Positions 1-7,222 of a stretch of DNA of 35,467 bases are shown here, piece by piece. This stretch comes from JBFMCT01 sp046565765 (GTDB taxonomy: Bacteria > Actinomycetota > Acidimicrobiia > Acidimicrobiales > AC-14): the NCBI GenBank assembly GCA_046565765.1, contig JBKHXX010000039.1, positions 1-35,467 on the forward strand, in the 5' to 3' direction. The translations under genes were made by a program, and so were the position numbers. Each line of letters begins with the position of its first letter. Positions within the stretch are counted from its first letter, which is position 1. A model generated the notes under the pieces. It searched no databases and was not told the DNA's origin. It saw only the letters and a list, made by a program, of their open reading frames with translations.

Positions 1-28
1 GTTGAGACGCCCCAAAACATCGACCGGG

Positions 29-1228
29 TCAGGCCCCGTACTTGGCCAGGCGTCCGGCGCAGGCCAGCATGATCGGCATCAGCTCGGCCGTGGGCCGGCG
101 GCCGAGGGCGCCGCCCCGGCACCACCGCTCACCGAAGCGGGCGACATCGTCCCGGCCGACCCGGGCCCCCCACAGGACGGCGGGCACGGGGTGCCAGGAG
201 TGGGCGGCCATCTGGCTCGGCGTCGAGTGGTCGCCGGTGACCACCAGTACGTCGGGCTGCTGCTCGACGATGGCGGGGATGATGGCGTCGAGGGCCTCGA
301 TGGCGGCCACCTTCGCCTCGAAGTTGCCGTCCTCCCCGGCCGAGTCGGCCGCCTTGTGGTGGACGAAGAAGTAGTCGTACTGCTCCCAGTGGTTGCGCAG
401 CAGCGTGACCTGGTCGTCCAGGCCGGCTGCCTTCGGTAGGACCTCCATCCCGACCAGCCGGGCGATGCCCCGGTACATGGGGTAGACGGCGATCGCCGCG
501 GGGGACAAGCCGTAGCGGACCTGCATGGGGGGCAGCTCCCGGTGTGTGTCGAAGCCCCGCAGGAGGATGCAGTTGACCGACCTGTCGCTGGCCAGCAGCT
601 GGCGGACCTGATGGTCGAGATCGGCCACGGCGCGGGCGGTGCGGTCGGCGTGAGGGGTGAGGGCGTGGGGGGGCCGGGGCGGGACTCCGAGCTTCTGCGG
701 GTCGGTGTCGGCCACGCGGGGGTCGAGGCCCGCGCCCCGGAGCACCACCAGCACCCGGTGCTGGGCCTCGTGGGTCAGCAGCACCTCCACCCCGCTCACG
801 TCGATCCGGTCGGCCAGGAAGCGGACGATCTCGCGGGCCGCCTCGTCGGCGATCCGCCCCGCCCGCCGGTCGATGACCAGTCCCTGCTCGTCGAGGGTGG
901 CGAGGTTGCCCCGGGCGGCCACGTCGCCGGGCTTCAGCTCCACGCCGAGGCCGGCGGCCGACAGGGCGCCCCGCCCCAGCTCGAACTCATGGGGGTCGTA
1001 GCCGAACAAGGCCAGGTGGCCGGGGCCGGAGCCGGGCGTGATCCCGGGGCCGACGGGGTCGAGCAGGCCCACCGCCCCCTCGGTGGCGAGGGCGTCGAGA
1101 TTGGGGGTGTTGGCCTCCTCCAGCTCGGTGCCGCGGCTGCCGTCGGCGTAGCCCCCGAGGCCGTCGATCACGACCAGGACGATCCGCGTGTCGGCGGGCT
1201 GGGCGAGGCTCGAGAGGTCCGGGCGCAT
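29..1228 (-). CDS. apgM: 2,3-bisphosphoglycerate-independent phosphoglycerate mutase, archaeal type (ApgM-like)
   Basis: Predicted cytosolic glycolytic enzyme of the alkaline-phosphatase superfamily that would interconvert 3- and 2-phosphoglycerate (about 399 aa). Seen: N-terminal metal-binding stretch VLVVIDGLGGYADG, TPNLDALA, the TPGSGPGHLALFGYDP block that carries the catalytic Ser in this family, and C-terminal VVTGDHSTPS and HSWHPVP metal-ligand motifs. The frame opens further upstream (to 1273), but the ATG at 1228 is chosen because TAGGCT lies 7 nt before it and the extra 15 residues are basic and unlike the family. The length fits archaeal-type ApgM (about 400 aa) and not the 510-aa bacterial GpmI. 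Homologues are sometimes annotated as phosphonopyruvate decarboxylase-related, which is the main alternative name. It lies downstream of the regulator at 1383-1868 on the same strand, with 154 bp between them. Confidence 0.88.
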   Translation of the reverse strand: MRPDLSSLAQPADTRIVLVVIDGLGGYADGSRGTELEEANTPNLDALATEGAVGLLDPVGPGITPGSGPGHLALFGYDPHEFELGRGALSAAGLGVELKPGDVAARGNLATLDEQGLVIDRRAGRIADEAAREIVRFLADRIDVSGVEVLLTHEAQHRVLVVLRGAGLDPRVADTDPQKLGVPPRPPHALTPHADRTARAVADLDHQVRQLLASDRSVNCILLRGFDTHRELPPMQVRYGLSPAAIAVYPMYRGIARLVGMEVLPKAAGLDDQVTLLRNHWEQYDYFFVHHKAADSAGEDGNFEAKVAAIEALDAIIPAIVEQQPDVLVVTGDHSTPSQMAAHSWHPVPAVLWGARVGRDDVARFGERWCRGGALGRRPTAELMPIMLACAGRLAKYGA

Positions 1229-1235
1229 TGGGTGA

Positions 1236-1241
1236 AGCCTA
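1236..1241 (-). promoter_or_regulatory. -10 box of a leaderless promoter (ApgM gene)
   Basis: TAGGCT on the minus strand, 7 nt before the ATG at 1228. This matches the TANNNT plus 6-8 nt spacing seen before many genes of this window. No clear -35 box is visible. Confidence 0.6.
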
Positions 1242-1373
1242 CGTGGGCGAGACGGCGCCGCCGCCGGGACCATGCGCAGAGGGGGGTCGGCGGAGGCTGG
1301 GGTTCACGCCGGCCCCCCGTTCCTGCGCAAGTTGAACACTAGCCCAGCCCGCGTGGAGATACCACCTGGACAG

Positions 1374-1389
1374 CAGTTGAAATCAACTG
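1374..1389. repeat. Perfect 7-bp inverted repeat overlapping the 3' end of the regulator gene
   Basis: CAGTTGA, AA, TCAACTG. The right arm covers the TGA stop and the last codons of the gene at 1383-1868. The 2-nt loop is too tight for a good RNA hairpin, so a protein-binding site is possible; the site lies between the regulator gene and the downstream ApgM gene. Function is not shown. Confidence 0.4.
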
Positions 1390-1868
1390 GTTTCTAGTAA
1401 GTAGCCCCGGCACCGCACGGTGCGGATGCGGAGGTCCATCGGCTCCAGCCGGCGGCGGAGGCGCAGCACGTGCACGTCGAGGGCGTTGCGCCCGGTCGCC
1501 CCGTCGGGCCACGCCGCCGTGGCCAATGCCTCACGACTCACCACCGCCCCGAACCGGCTCAGCAGCACCTCCAACATGCGCGACTCGAGGGGGGGAAGCG
1601 ACACCCATCTGCCCTGGTAGCGCAGTACCCCGTCGGAGTCGATGCCGGGGGCGTCGTGGTGGTGAGCGGCCCGGCGGGTGGCCAGGGCGTCCACCCGGGC
1701 CTTGACATCCTCCTCCGCCGCCGGGACCCGCACCCAGTCCTCCAGGCAGTCGAGCACAGGGGGCGGCGGGGCGCCGTCCTCGACCAGCAACAGCCGTGGG
1801 CCCCCCACGAGGCTCAGGCGCTGGCGGCGCGCCTGCTCGTCGGGCCAGCGGAGCAGGGCGACCTCCAT
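1383..1868 (-). CDS. Winged-helix DNA-binding protein, OmpR/PhoB C-terminal type, without a normal receiver domain
   Basis: Predicted transcription regulator of 161 aa. The C-terminal half (about residues 85-160) is a Trans_reg_C winged helix: a PPLESRMLEVLLSRFGAVVSREAL segment, then AAWPDG, then the recognition helix NALDVHVLRLRRRLEP, and the terminal wing IRTVRCRGYLLETS. The N-terminal 75 residues do not show the acidic pocket, phospho-Asp or Lys of a receiver; they may be a degenerate receiver. Start: ATG 1868 is favoured over the upstream in-frame start at 1889 because TATGGT sits 6 nt before it. A TTA leucine codon (1398-1400) near the end is odd for such GC-rich DNA. Targets are unknown; the palindrome overlapping its own stop codon could be one. 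Confidence 0.75.
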   Translation of the reverse strand: MEVALLRWPDEQARRQRLSLVGGPRLLLVEDGAPPPPVLDCLEDWVRVPAAEEDVKARVDALATRRAAHHHDAPGIDSDGVLRYQGRWVSLPPLESRMLEVLLSRFGAVVSREALATAAWPDGATGRNALDVHVLRLRRRLEPMDLRIRTVRCRGYLLETS

Positions 1869-1874
1869 ACGGGG

Positions 1875-1880
1875 ACCATA
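1875..1880 (-). promoter_or_regulatory. -10 box of a leaderless promoter (winged-helix regulator)
   Basis: TATGGT on the minus strand, 6 nt before ATG 1868; this spacing decides the start of the gene. Confidence 0.6.
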
Positions 1881-1952
1881 AGCGCCCAAGGTTGCCGGCT
1901 TGTTTCCGAGCGATGAACGTCCGGCGCACCCTTCCGCGGCCGGGATCCGTTG

Positions 1953-1958
1953 TACCTT
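1953..1958 (+). promoter_or_regulatory. -10 box of the tRNA-Gly gene
   Basis: TACCTT lies 11 nt before the first base of the mature tRNA, which would put the transcript start about 4-5 nt upstream of it. Confidence 0.5.
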
Positions 1959-1969
1959 GGGGAGGCTTC

Positions 1970-2043
1970 GCGGGCGTAGTTCAGAGGCAGAATGTCAGCT
2001 TCCCAAGCTGAAGACGCGGGTTCGATTCCCGTCGCCCGCTCCA
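1970..2043 (+). tRNA. tRNA-Gly (anticodon CCC)
   Basis: The 7-bp acceptor stem GCGGGCG / CGCCCGC, a D-arm starting GTTC, anticodon stem TCAGC / GCTGA around the loop TTCCCAA (anticodon CCC at 2002-2004), T-arm GCGGG TTCGATT CCCGT, discriminator T at 2040, and an encoded CCA end (2041-2043). It reads GGG codons. The fold is canonical, with no intron and no visible variable arm. Confidence 0.96.
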
Positions 2044-2049
2044 CCCTCG

Positions 2050-3045
2050 CTACTCGACCAGCTCCAGCTTCACGCCCACCTCGTCCAGCAGCCGTTCCCG
2101 CTGGTCGAGCAGGGCCCGGGGCCGGTCCTTCAGGTAGCGGTCCAGGAAGGCGACGACCGTCTCGTTGACGAGGCCGGTGGGCCCGTCCGCCGTGGCCCCC
2201 AGCCGCTCCGGGTTGTCGGTGGTGGCCAAGCCCCCGCCGTAGGGGCGCCCGTGGTCGCCTCCGAAGACGGTGAGCATGGCCTTGGGCGGCGGGGCGGCGT
2301 CGAAGACCTCCCGACCGGCGGCGATGCGCACGATCCGGTCGTCGTCGCCGTGCACCACGAGGATCGGCGTGCGCATCCCGGCGAACCAGCCGTCGTCGGG
2401 AAATGCGGACTTCCCGCCCGCCAGCACGATCCCGGCCCGGATGCGAGAGTCCACGCAGCAACGGTTGAACGCCACCCCCATGGTCGTGACCGCGCCGAGG
2501 GAGTGGCCGGCGGCGGCGATCCGGCTCCCGTCCACCAGGCCGCCCGACCGCCGCAGCATCTCGGTGATCACGAAGCTGACGTCGGCCGGCTGGTTCACCA
2601 CGTCCGCTCCGCTATTGGGGAGCGAGGTGCTCGACAGTGGGTACTTGGGAGCGACCACCACATAGCCGGCCGCCGCCCAGGACCTGAAGAGCAGGTCGTA
2701 GCGCACAGGGCTGGTGACGCCTGACCCATGGGAGAACACGACCAGGGGGAAGCCGCCGGCAACCGAAGCGGCCGGGGCGTCGGGCCGTGGATCACCCCCC
2801 GGCTCGCCGGTCGCGGGGTAGTAGACGAACGTCTCGAGGGTGCGGTTCGGCTTGGCCTCCACCCCCTCACGGCCTTCGGTGCCACGCGACTCGTCGACGA
2901 AGGTCTCGAACCGGGTGCCCACCGCGTACTCGGCCGCCGACCGCTCGCCTCCGCTGTCCGACCCGCCCCCGCCGCAGCCGGCAGTGACCGTGGCCACCAG
3001 AAGAACCGCCGCCGCCGGCCACAGCCCGCTCCGCCGTACCGCCAT
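2050..3045 (-). CDS. Alpha/beta-hydrolase lipoprotein (dienelactone hydrolase / PAF-acetylhydrolase-like)
   Basis: Predicted secreted, lipid-anchored esterase of 331 aa. Residues 1-24 form a lipoprotein signal (basic start, hydrophobic core, TAGC with Cys24) followed by a flexible Gly/Ser stretch. The hydrolase fold follows: oxyanion region VVFSHGSG (about 103-109), nucleophile elbow GHSLG (Ser182), acid in VVHGDDDR (about 231-237) and His265 in GGDHGRPY. The overall pattern resembles dienelactone hydrolase/chlorophyllase/PAF-AH families; the substrate cannot be told. GAGGAT 6 nt before the ATG could be either a weak -10 or a ribosome site. Its 3' end lies 6 bp from the convergent tRNA-Gly gene. 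Confidence 0.8.
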   Translation of the reverse strand: MAVRRSGLWPAAAVLLVATVTAGCGGGGSDSGGERSAAEYAVGTRFETFVDESRGTEGREGVEAKPNRTLETFVYYPATGEPGGDPRPDAPAASVAGGFPLVVFSHGSGVTSPVRYDLLFRSWAAAGYVVVAPKYPLSSTSLPNSGADVVNQPADVSFVITEMLRRSGGLVDGSRIAAAGHSLGAVTTMGVAFNRCCVDSRIRAGIVLAGGKSAFPDDGWFAGMRTPILVVHGDDDRIVRIAAGREVFDAAPPPKAMLTVFGGDHGRPYGGGLATTDNPERLGATADGPTGLVNETVVAFLDRYLKDRPRALLDQRERLLDEVGVKLELVE

Positions 3046-3088
3046 GGGCCCATCCTCGCACGCAGGCCCGGGCCCCGTCCCGGGTCGT

Positions 3089-3898
3089 TCAGGGCTTGCC
3101 CACGGTGACCTCGTGGAAGACGACGAGCGGAACGTCGTTGCGGGACACGACCGACGCCATGCCGAACTCGCGCGGTCGTTCGTTGTGCTCCTCTCCGAAG
3201 GAGATCGTTCGCCGCGCCACTCCGCGGGTGCGAGGAAGGAACACCTCGATCTCGGCCGCCTCCCCGGGCTCGGCCACGTAGATGAGGATCTGGCTGTCGT
3301 AGCGGACGCCGTCCCGCACGTGACCGTCGGGGAACACGTGGAACAGGTCGTAGGTCAGGTGACCCTCGTGGCCCTTGGCCCGCTCGCGGGCCGGAAATCG
3401 GTTCACGTTGGCTCCTTGCTCTCTGGGCGCGGTGAAGAGGAACAGCTGGTCGAAGAACGTCAGGCTGGCGACCGGCTCGAAGGGCGAGCGGGCCGGGAGG
3501 GTCGAGGCCCGCACCTCCCGGGGCTGGACGTGCCACGGTTCGCTGGCGATGGGGAAGTGCAGGCCGAGCGACGGGCCGAGCTCGTGGGCGCGGGCGAAAC
3601 CGTCACCTCGGCGGTCGAAGAGGTCAACGGCCAGAGAGGCGGGAACGCCTTCCTCCTCGTACTCGTGGTTCGACGTGCCGGGCGGGTTGGCCCCCGGGCA
3701 GTCGCCGGGCACGCCGTGGCAGGCCCGACCGTCCCGGCGGGGCTGGCACCCGCTCTGGGCACACTCGAAGAAGATCTTCTGGAGCCGGCTCGACCGCCAG
3801 ACCGACGTGAGCCCATAGGGCCCGTCCGCCAGCAGGGTGGCCAGGCGGTCACGCCAGCCGGGATGGACGGCGGAGAGCGTGCGGTCCTGTTCCTTCAC
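3089..3898 (-). CDS. M15 (VanY/D-Ala-D-Ala carboxypeptidase-like) peptidase domain with an extra C-terminal domain
   Basis: Protein of 269 aa. The N-terminal 125 residues carry the LAS/M15 zinc motifs: SNH (His78), LAVDLFD (Asp92) and EPWH (Glu120, His123), so it could cleave peptidoglycan stem peptides or another D-amino-acid peptide. The His-to-Asp distance is about twice the usual 7 residues because of an acidic insertion (YEEEGVPA). Four cysteines (46, 51, 60, 67) precede the motif. Residues about 130-269 form a separate domain rich in beta-type sequence that I do not recognise. No signal peptide is visible, which is odd for a wall enzyme; export may be by another route or the substrate may be inside. 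Start is a GTG; no convincing ribosome site or -10 is seen. Confidence 0.68.
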   Translation of the reverse strand: MKEQDRTLSAVHPGWRDRLATLLADGPYGLTSVWRSSRLQKIFFECAQSGCQPRRDGRACHGVPGDCPGANPPGTSNHEYEEEGVPASLAVDLFDRRGDGFARAHELGPSLGLHFPIASEPWHVQPREVRASTLPARSPFEPVASLTFFDQLFLFTAPREQGANVNRFPARERAKGHEGHLTYDLFHVFPDGHVRDGVRYDSQILIYVAEPGEAAEIEVFLPRTRGVARRTISFGEEHNERPREFGMASVVSRNDVPLVVFHEVTVGKP

Positions 3899-4002
3899 GA
3901 GGCGACGACGCCCTCGCGAGCCTCCAACCCCACGGCGCGCCTCCTCAGGCCGCCGCAGCCGCCAGTCAACCGGCGGGACTATTCCCGGTCAAGCGGGCGG
4001 GG

Positions 4003-4275
4003 TCAGCGAGGAAGGCCGGGGCGCGACACGCGCGTGTCGATGACCTTGCGGTCTGAGCCGCCCAGCTTCCGCCGGGCAACCTCGACCGGGCTGTAGCGCT
4101 CCTTTAGCTCCGCTGCCTTGGCCGAGGCCTTGAGCTTGACCTTCTCCTTCACCCGGGCGATCACCTTCCTGGGGGCGATCCGGTCCCCGATCACGAACAG
4201 CGCCTGACCCATGTCGGCGCGCGCCCGATCGATCTCCTGCACGGTGGACGTCGTCTCCGGCGTCGTGGTCGCCAT
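4003..4275 (-). CDS. DUF3618 domain protein
   Basis: A 90-residue charged protein. Seen: the typical DUF3618 opening in which a Thr-rich start leads to a helix EIDRARADMGQALFVIGDRI, followed by a Lys-rich segment. Members are small actinobacterial proteins usually found with membrane-stress or DUF1269/holin-like proteins; the function is not established. ATG 4275 is chosen over the upstream TTG because AGGAGGG lies directly before it. It is divergent from the two-component system that starts at 4401. Confidence 0.75.
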   Translation of the reverse strand: MATTTPETTSTVQEIDRARADMGQALFVIGDRIAPRKVIARVKEKVKLKASAKAAELKERYSPVEVARRKLGGSDRKVIDTRVSRPGLPR

Positions 4276-4333
4276 CAACCCTCCTGGCGTCGGTCGGCGG
4301 AAAGTCGGTTAGCCCCTACCCACGAACGCGGCC

Positions 4334-4353
4334 CGTACACCGCCAGGTGTACG
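4334..4353. promoter_or_regulatory. Palindromic operator candidate between DUF3618 gene and two-component system
   Basis: Perfect inverted repeat with 8-bp arms CGTACACC and GGTGTACG separated by GCCA. Its centre is about 57 bp upstream of the predicted leaderless start of the histidine kinase gene. This placement suits an activator or autoregulator, for example the NarL-type regulator encoded by the operon, but no binding data can be read from sequence. Confidence 0.5.
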
Positions 4354-4387
4354 CCCCGGGGACGATGGCAAACCGGGGACGCGCTTG

Positions 4388-4393
4388 TACCGT
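4388..4393 (+). promoter_or_regulatory. -10 box of a leaderless promoter (histidine kinase)
   Basis: TACCGT 7 nt before GTG 4401, the same arrangement as before other genes here. Confidence 0.55.
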
Positions 4394-4400
4394 CACCATC

Positions 4401-5549
4401 GTGCGCCAGCGGTCGGACTCGGCTCGGGAGCTCCTGATCGATGCCGGCCTGGCCGCCGCCACCTTCGGGATCAGCGCCAGCATCCTCGCCGCCAACCCCC
4501 TGTGGTCCCCGAGCCCCCGGCTCGTGGCCTGGGCGCTGGTCACCGCCCACACCCTCCCGGTGGCCTTCCGGCGCCAGGCCCCCCGGGCCTCCTTCCTGAT
4601 CAGCCTGGCCGCTGGCGGGATCTACCTGGCGCTGGGCTGGCCCATGGTGGGGCTGGGCCTGGCCGGCCTGGTCATGACCTACTCGCTCGCCACGTACGCC
4701 TCCCGGCGCGACTCGCTGTTCGGTCTGGCCGCCGTCGAGCTGGTCGTGGTGGGCGCCGCCTTCGGCAAGAGCGACCTCAGCCCCGACACCGTCGTGGGCA
4801 ACCTCGTCATCGTGGCGGCCGCCTGGATCCTGGGGGACGGCGCCCGGCGGCGTCGGGAGGTGGCCCTCGACGAGCAGCGCCGCGCCGCCCGCCAGGCGGT
4901 GGCCGACGAGCGGCTGCGCATCGCGCGGGAGCTGCACGACGTGGTCGCCCACAGCATGAGCGTGATCGCCGTCCAGGCGGGGACGGGCCGCATGGTGATC
5001 GACGACGACGTGGACCACGCCCGGCGGGCCCTCGTGTCCATCGAGGAGACCAGCAAACGCGCCCTCGACGAGATGCGGCGGCTGCTGGGCGTCCTCCGAG
5101 CCGGTGACGCGGTCGACGGCGGAGACCCGGCCGCCCTGGCGCCGGTGCCCACCCTGGAGGACCTCGACCGCCTCGTGGCCCACGCCGTCGAAGGCGGGAC
5201 GCCGGTCGACGTGGCCGTCTCCGGCGACCGGAGGACCGTTCCGGCGGGCATCCAGCTGGCCGCCTACCGGCTCGTCCAGGAGGCGCTGACCAACGTGCGC
5301 CGCCACGCGCCGGGCAGTTCCGCCCGGGTGCGCCTGTCCTACGAACCCGAGGCCCTGGTGGTCGACGTCGAGAACCGGCTGGCCCCCGGCTCCACCGCAG
5401 CCTCCGCCAGCGGCGCAGGCGGCGGCCACGGTCTGATCGGCATGCGGGAGCGGATCTCCCTGTATGGGGGGGACTTCTCGGCCGGGCCCGACGGCGAGGG
5501 TGCGTTCCGGGTGAGCGCCCGGCTGCCCTACGAAGGGGGGAGGCGGTGA
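4401..5549 (+). CDS. Sensor histidine kinase, NarL/DesK class
   Basis: Membrane sensor kinase of 382 aa. The N-terminal 145 residues contain about four to five hydrophobic segments with very short loops, so it probably senses a membrane or membrane-protein state and not a soluble external ligand. A HisKA_3 dimerisation helix follows (ERLRIARELHDVVAHSMSV, phospho-His179), then the HATPase with its N box (VQEALTNVRRH) and G box (GHGLIGMRERISLYGG). In-frame starts also exist at 4347 (GTG) and 4365 (ATG). GTG 4401 is preferred because of the -10 box 7 nt upstream, and because 4347 lies inside the palindrome. It overlaps the regulator gene by 4 bp (GTGA). Confidence 0.88.
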   Translation: MRQRSDSARELLIDAGLAAATFGISASILAANPLWSPSPRLVAWALVTAHTLPVAFRRQAPRASFLISLAAGGIYLALGWPMVGLGLAGLVMTYSLATYASRRDSLFGLAAVELVVVGAAFGKSDLSPDTVVGNLVIVAAAWILGDGARRRREVALDEQRRAARQAVADERLRIARELHDVVAHSMSVIAVQAGTGRMVIDDDVDHARRALVSIEETSKRALDEMRRLLGVLRAGDAVDGGDPAALAPVPTLEDLDRLVAHAVEGGTPVDVAVSGDRRTVPAGIQLAAYRLVQEALTNVRRHAPGSSARVRLSYEPEALVVDVENRLAPGSTAASASGAGGGHGLIGMRERISLYGGDFSAGPDGEGAFRVSARLPYEGGRR

Positions 5550-6211
5550 CGGTCACGGTGGCCGTGGCCGACGACCAGCCCCTCGTGCTCGAGGGGTTCG
5601 CCACCATGGTCGGGCGCGATCCCGAGCTCACCCTCGTCGCCCAGGCCACCAACGGGGAGGAGGCGGTGCGACTGGCTCGGGAGCACCGTCCCGACGTGTT
5701 CCTCATGGACGTGCGCATGCCCGTTCTCGACGGCATCGAGGCCACCCGCCGCATCACGTCCGACCCGGCCACCGCCCAGGTCAAGGTCGTCATCCTCACC
5801 ACCTTCGACCTCGACGAGTACGTCTTCTCCGCCCTGCGGGCCGGGGCCAGCGGCTTCCTGCTCAAGGACGTGGGGCCGGAGGCGCTGCTCGAGGGCGTGA
5901 AGGTCGTGGCCGGGGGGGACGCCCTGCTCGCCCCCCGCATCACCCGCCGCTTGATCGAGCAGTACAGCCACAGGCCCGAGGGCGTCCCCCGCGACGACCG
6001 GGCCCTGGCCGTGCTCACCGATCGGGAGCGTGAGGTGCTGGCGCTGGTCGGGCGGGGACTGTCCAACAAGGAGATCGCCGAGCGGCTGTACATGAGCCCG
6101 GCCACCGCCAAGACCCATGTGGTCCGCACCATGTCGAAGCTCCACGCCGGCGACCGGGCCCAGCTGGTCGTCATCGCCTACGAGACGGGGCTGGTGACGC
6201 CGGGCAGCTGA
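5546..6211 (+). CDS. Response regulator, NarL/FixJ family
   Basis: Partner of the preceding kinase (221 aa, GTG start within the kinase stop codon). Receiver: acidic pair Asp9/Asp10, phospho-acceptor Asp55 in LMDVRMP, Thr in VVILTTFD, and Lys in GFLLKDVG. A LuxR-type HTH sits at the C-terminus (LTDREREVLALVGRGLSNKEIAERLYMSPATAKTHV split over two helices). Likely targets are the adjoining ABC exporter genes and possibly its own promoter through the palindrome at 4334-4353; this is inference from position. Confidence 0.92.
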   Translation: MTVTVAVADDQPLVLEGFATMVGRDPELTLVAQATNGEEAVRLAREHRPDVFLMDVRMPVLDGIEATRRITSDPATAQVKVVILTTFDLDEYVFSALRAGASGFLLKDVGPEALLEGVKVVAGGDALLAPRITRRLIEQYSHRPEGVPRDDRALAVLTDREREVLALVGRGLSNKEIAERLYMSPATAKTHVVRTMSKLHAGDRAQLVVIAYETGLVTPGS

Positions 6212-6313
6212 GGCGGCTGAACCGGTGGCGGTACGCGCCTACGCCGCTGGGTGCACACCGGATCGATCCACCAGGAGGACGACGAACGAGGGCGGTTCCT
6301 TCAGGGTAAGCCC

Positions 6314-7222
6314 ATGGAACCGATCCTCGTCGAGCAGCTCACCAAGCGGTACGGGCCCGTCCTGGCCGTCGACGACCTGAGCTTCGCCGTCCCCGCCGGT
6401 CGGGTGACCGGCTTCCTCGGTCCCAACGGCGCAGGGAAGACGACGACGCTGCGCGTCCTCCTCGGCCTCGTGCACGCCACCAGCGGCTCCGCCACCTTCG
6501 GCGGGACCCGCTACGCCGACCTGCCCCACCCTGCGTCGCGGGTCGGGGCCGTCCTGGAGGCCACGTCCTTCCATCCCGGGCGGAGGGCCCGCGACCACCT
6601 CCGCATCCTGGCCACCGCGGCCCGCCTCCCAGCCGCACGGGTGGACGCGACGCTCGACCGGGTCGGCCTGCGCGACGCCGCCTCCCGCCGCGTGGGCGGG
6701 TTCTCCCTGGGCATGCGCCAGCGGCTCGGCCTGGCCGCCGCCCTGCTGGGCGACCCCGAAGTCCTCGTCCTCGACGAGCCCACCAACGGCCTGGACCCCG
6801 ACGGGGTGCGGTGGCTGCGCAGCCTCATCCGCTCGATGGCGGCCGAAGGCAGGACCGTCCTCGTCTCCAGCCATCTCCTGTCCGAGGTGGCTCAGACCGT
6901 CGACGACGTGGTCATCCTGGCCAACGGTCGCCTGGTGTCCCAGGGCCCGCTGGCCGAGGTGGCCCGCCGGGCCGGCGCCGAGTTCTCCGTGCTGCTGCGC
7001 ACGCCCGAGACCGGCATGGCCGAGCGGGCCCTGACCGCGGCCGGCCTTCGTGTCGCGACGGACGCCGACGGCGCGCTGGTCGTCACCGGCCCCACCGCCG
7101 ACGCCATCGGCCGGGCGGTGGCCGACGCCCACCTCACCCTCTACGAGATGCGGCCCCTCGACCGCACCCTCGAGGACGTGTTCCTCGAGCTGACCCGGGC
7201 CGCGGAACGGAGCTCCCGATGA
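6314..7222 (+). CDS. ABC transporter ATP-binding protein (ABC-2 type exporter, DrrA/BcrA-like)
   Basis: ATPase of 302 aa. Walker A GPNGAGKTT (36-44), Q-loop region, signature FSLGMRQR, Walker B VLVLDEPTNGLDP, switch His in VSSHLLSE, then an about 80-aa C-terminal extension typical of multidrug/antibiotic exporters. ATG 6314 is preferred over the upstream start at 6251: the family begins just before the KRYG segment, and CAGGGT (a weak -10) lies 6 nt upstream. It follows the two-component genes by about 100 bp and overlaps the permease gene by 4 bp. The set resembles regulated export or membrane-stress modules; the substrate is unknown. Confidence 0.9.
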   Translation: MEPILVEQLTKRYGPVLAVDDLSFAVPAGRVTGFLGPNGAGKTTTLRVLLGLVHATSGSATFGGTRYADLPHPASRVGAVLEATSFHPGRRARDHLRILATAARLPAARVDATLDRVGLRDAASRRVGGFSLGMRQRLGLAAALLGDPEVLVLDEPTNGLDPDGVRWLRSLIRSMAAEGRTVLVSSHLLSEVAQTVDDVVILANGRLVSQGPLAEVARRAGAEFSVLLRTPETGMAERALTAAGLRVATDADGALVVTGPTADAIGRAVADAHLTLYEMRPLDRTLEDVFLELTRAAERSSR

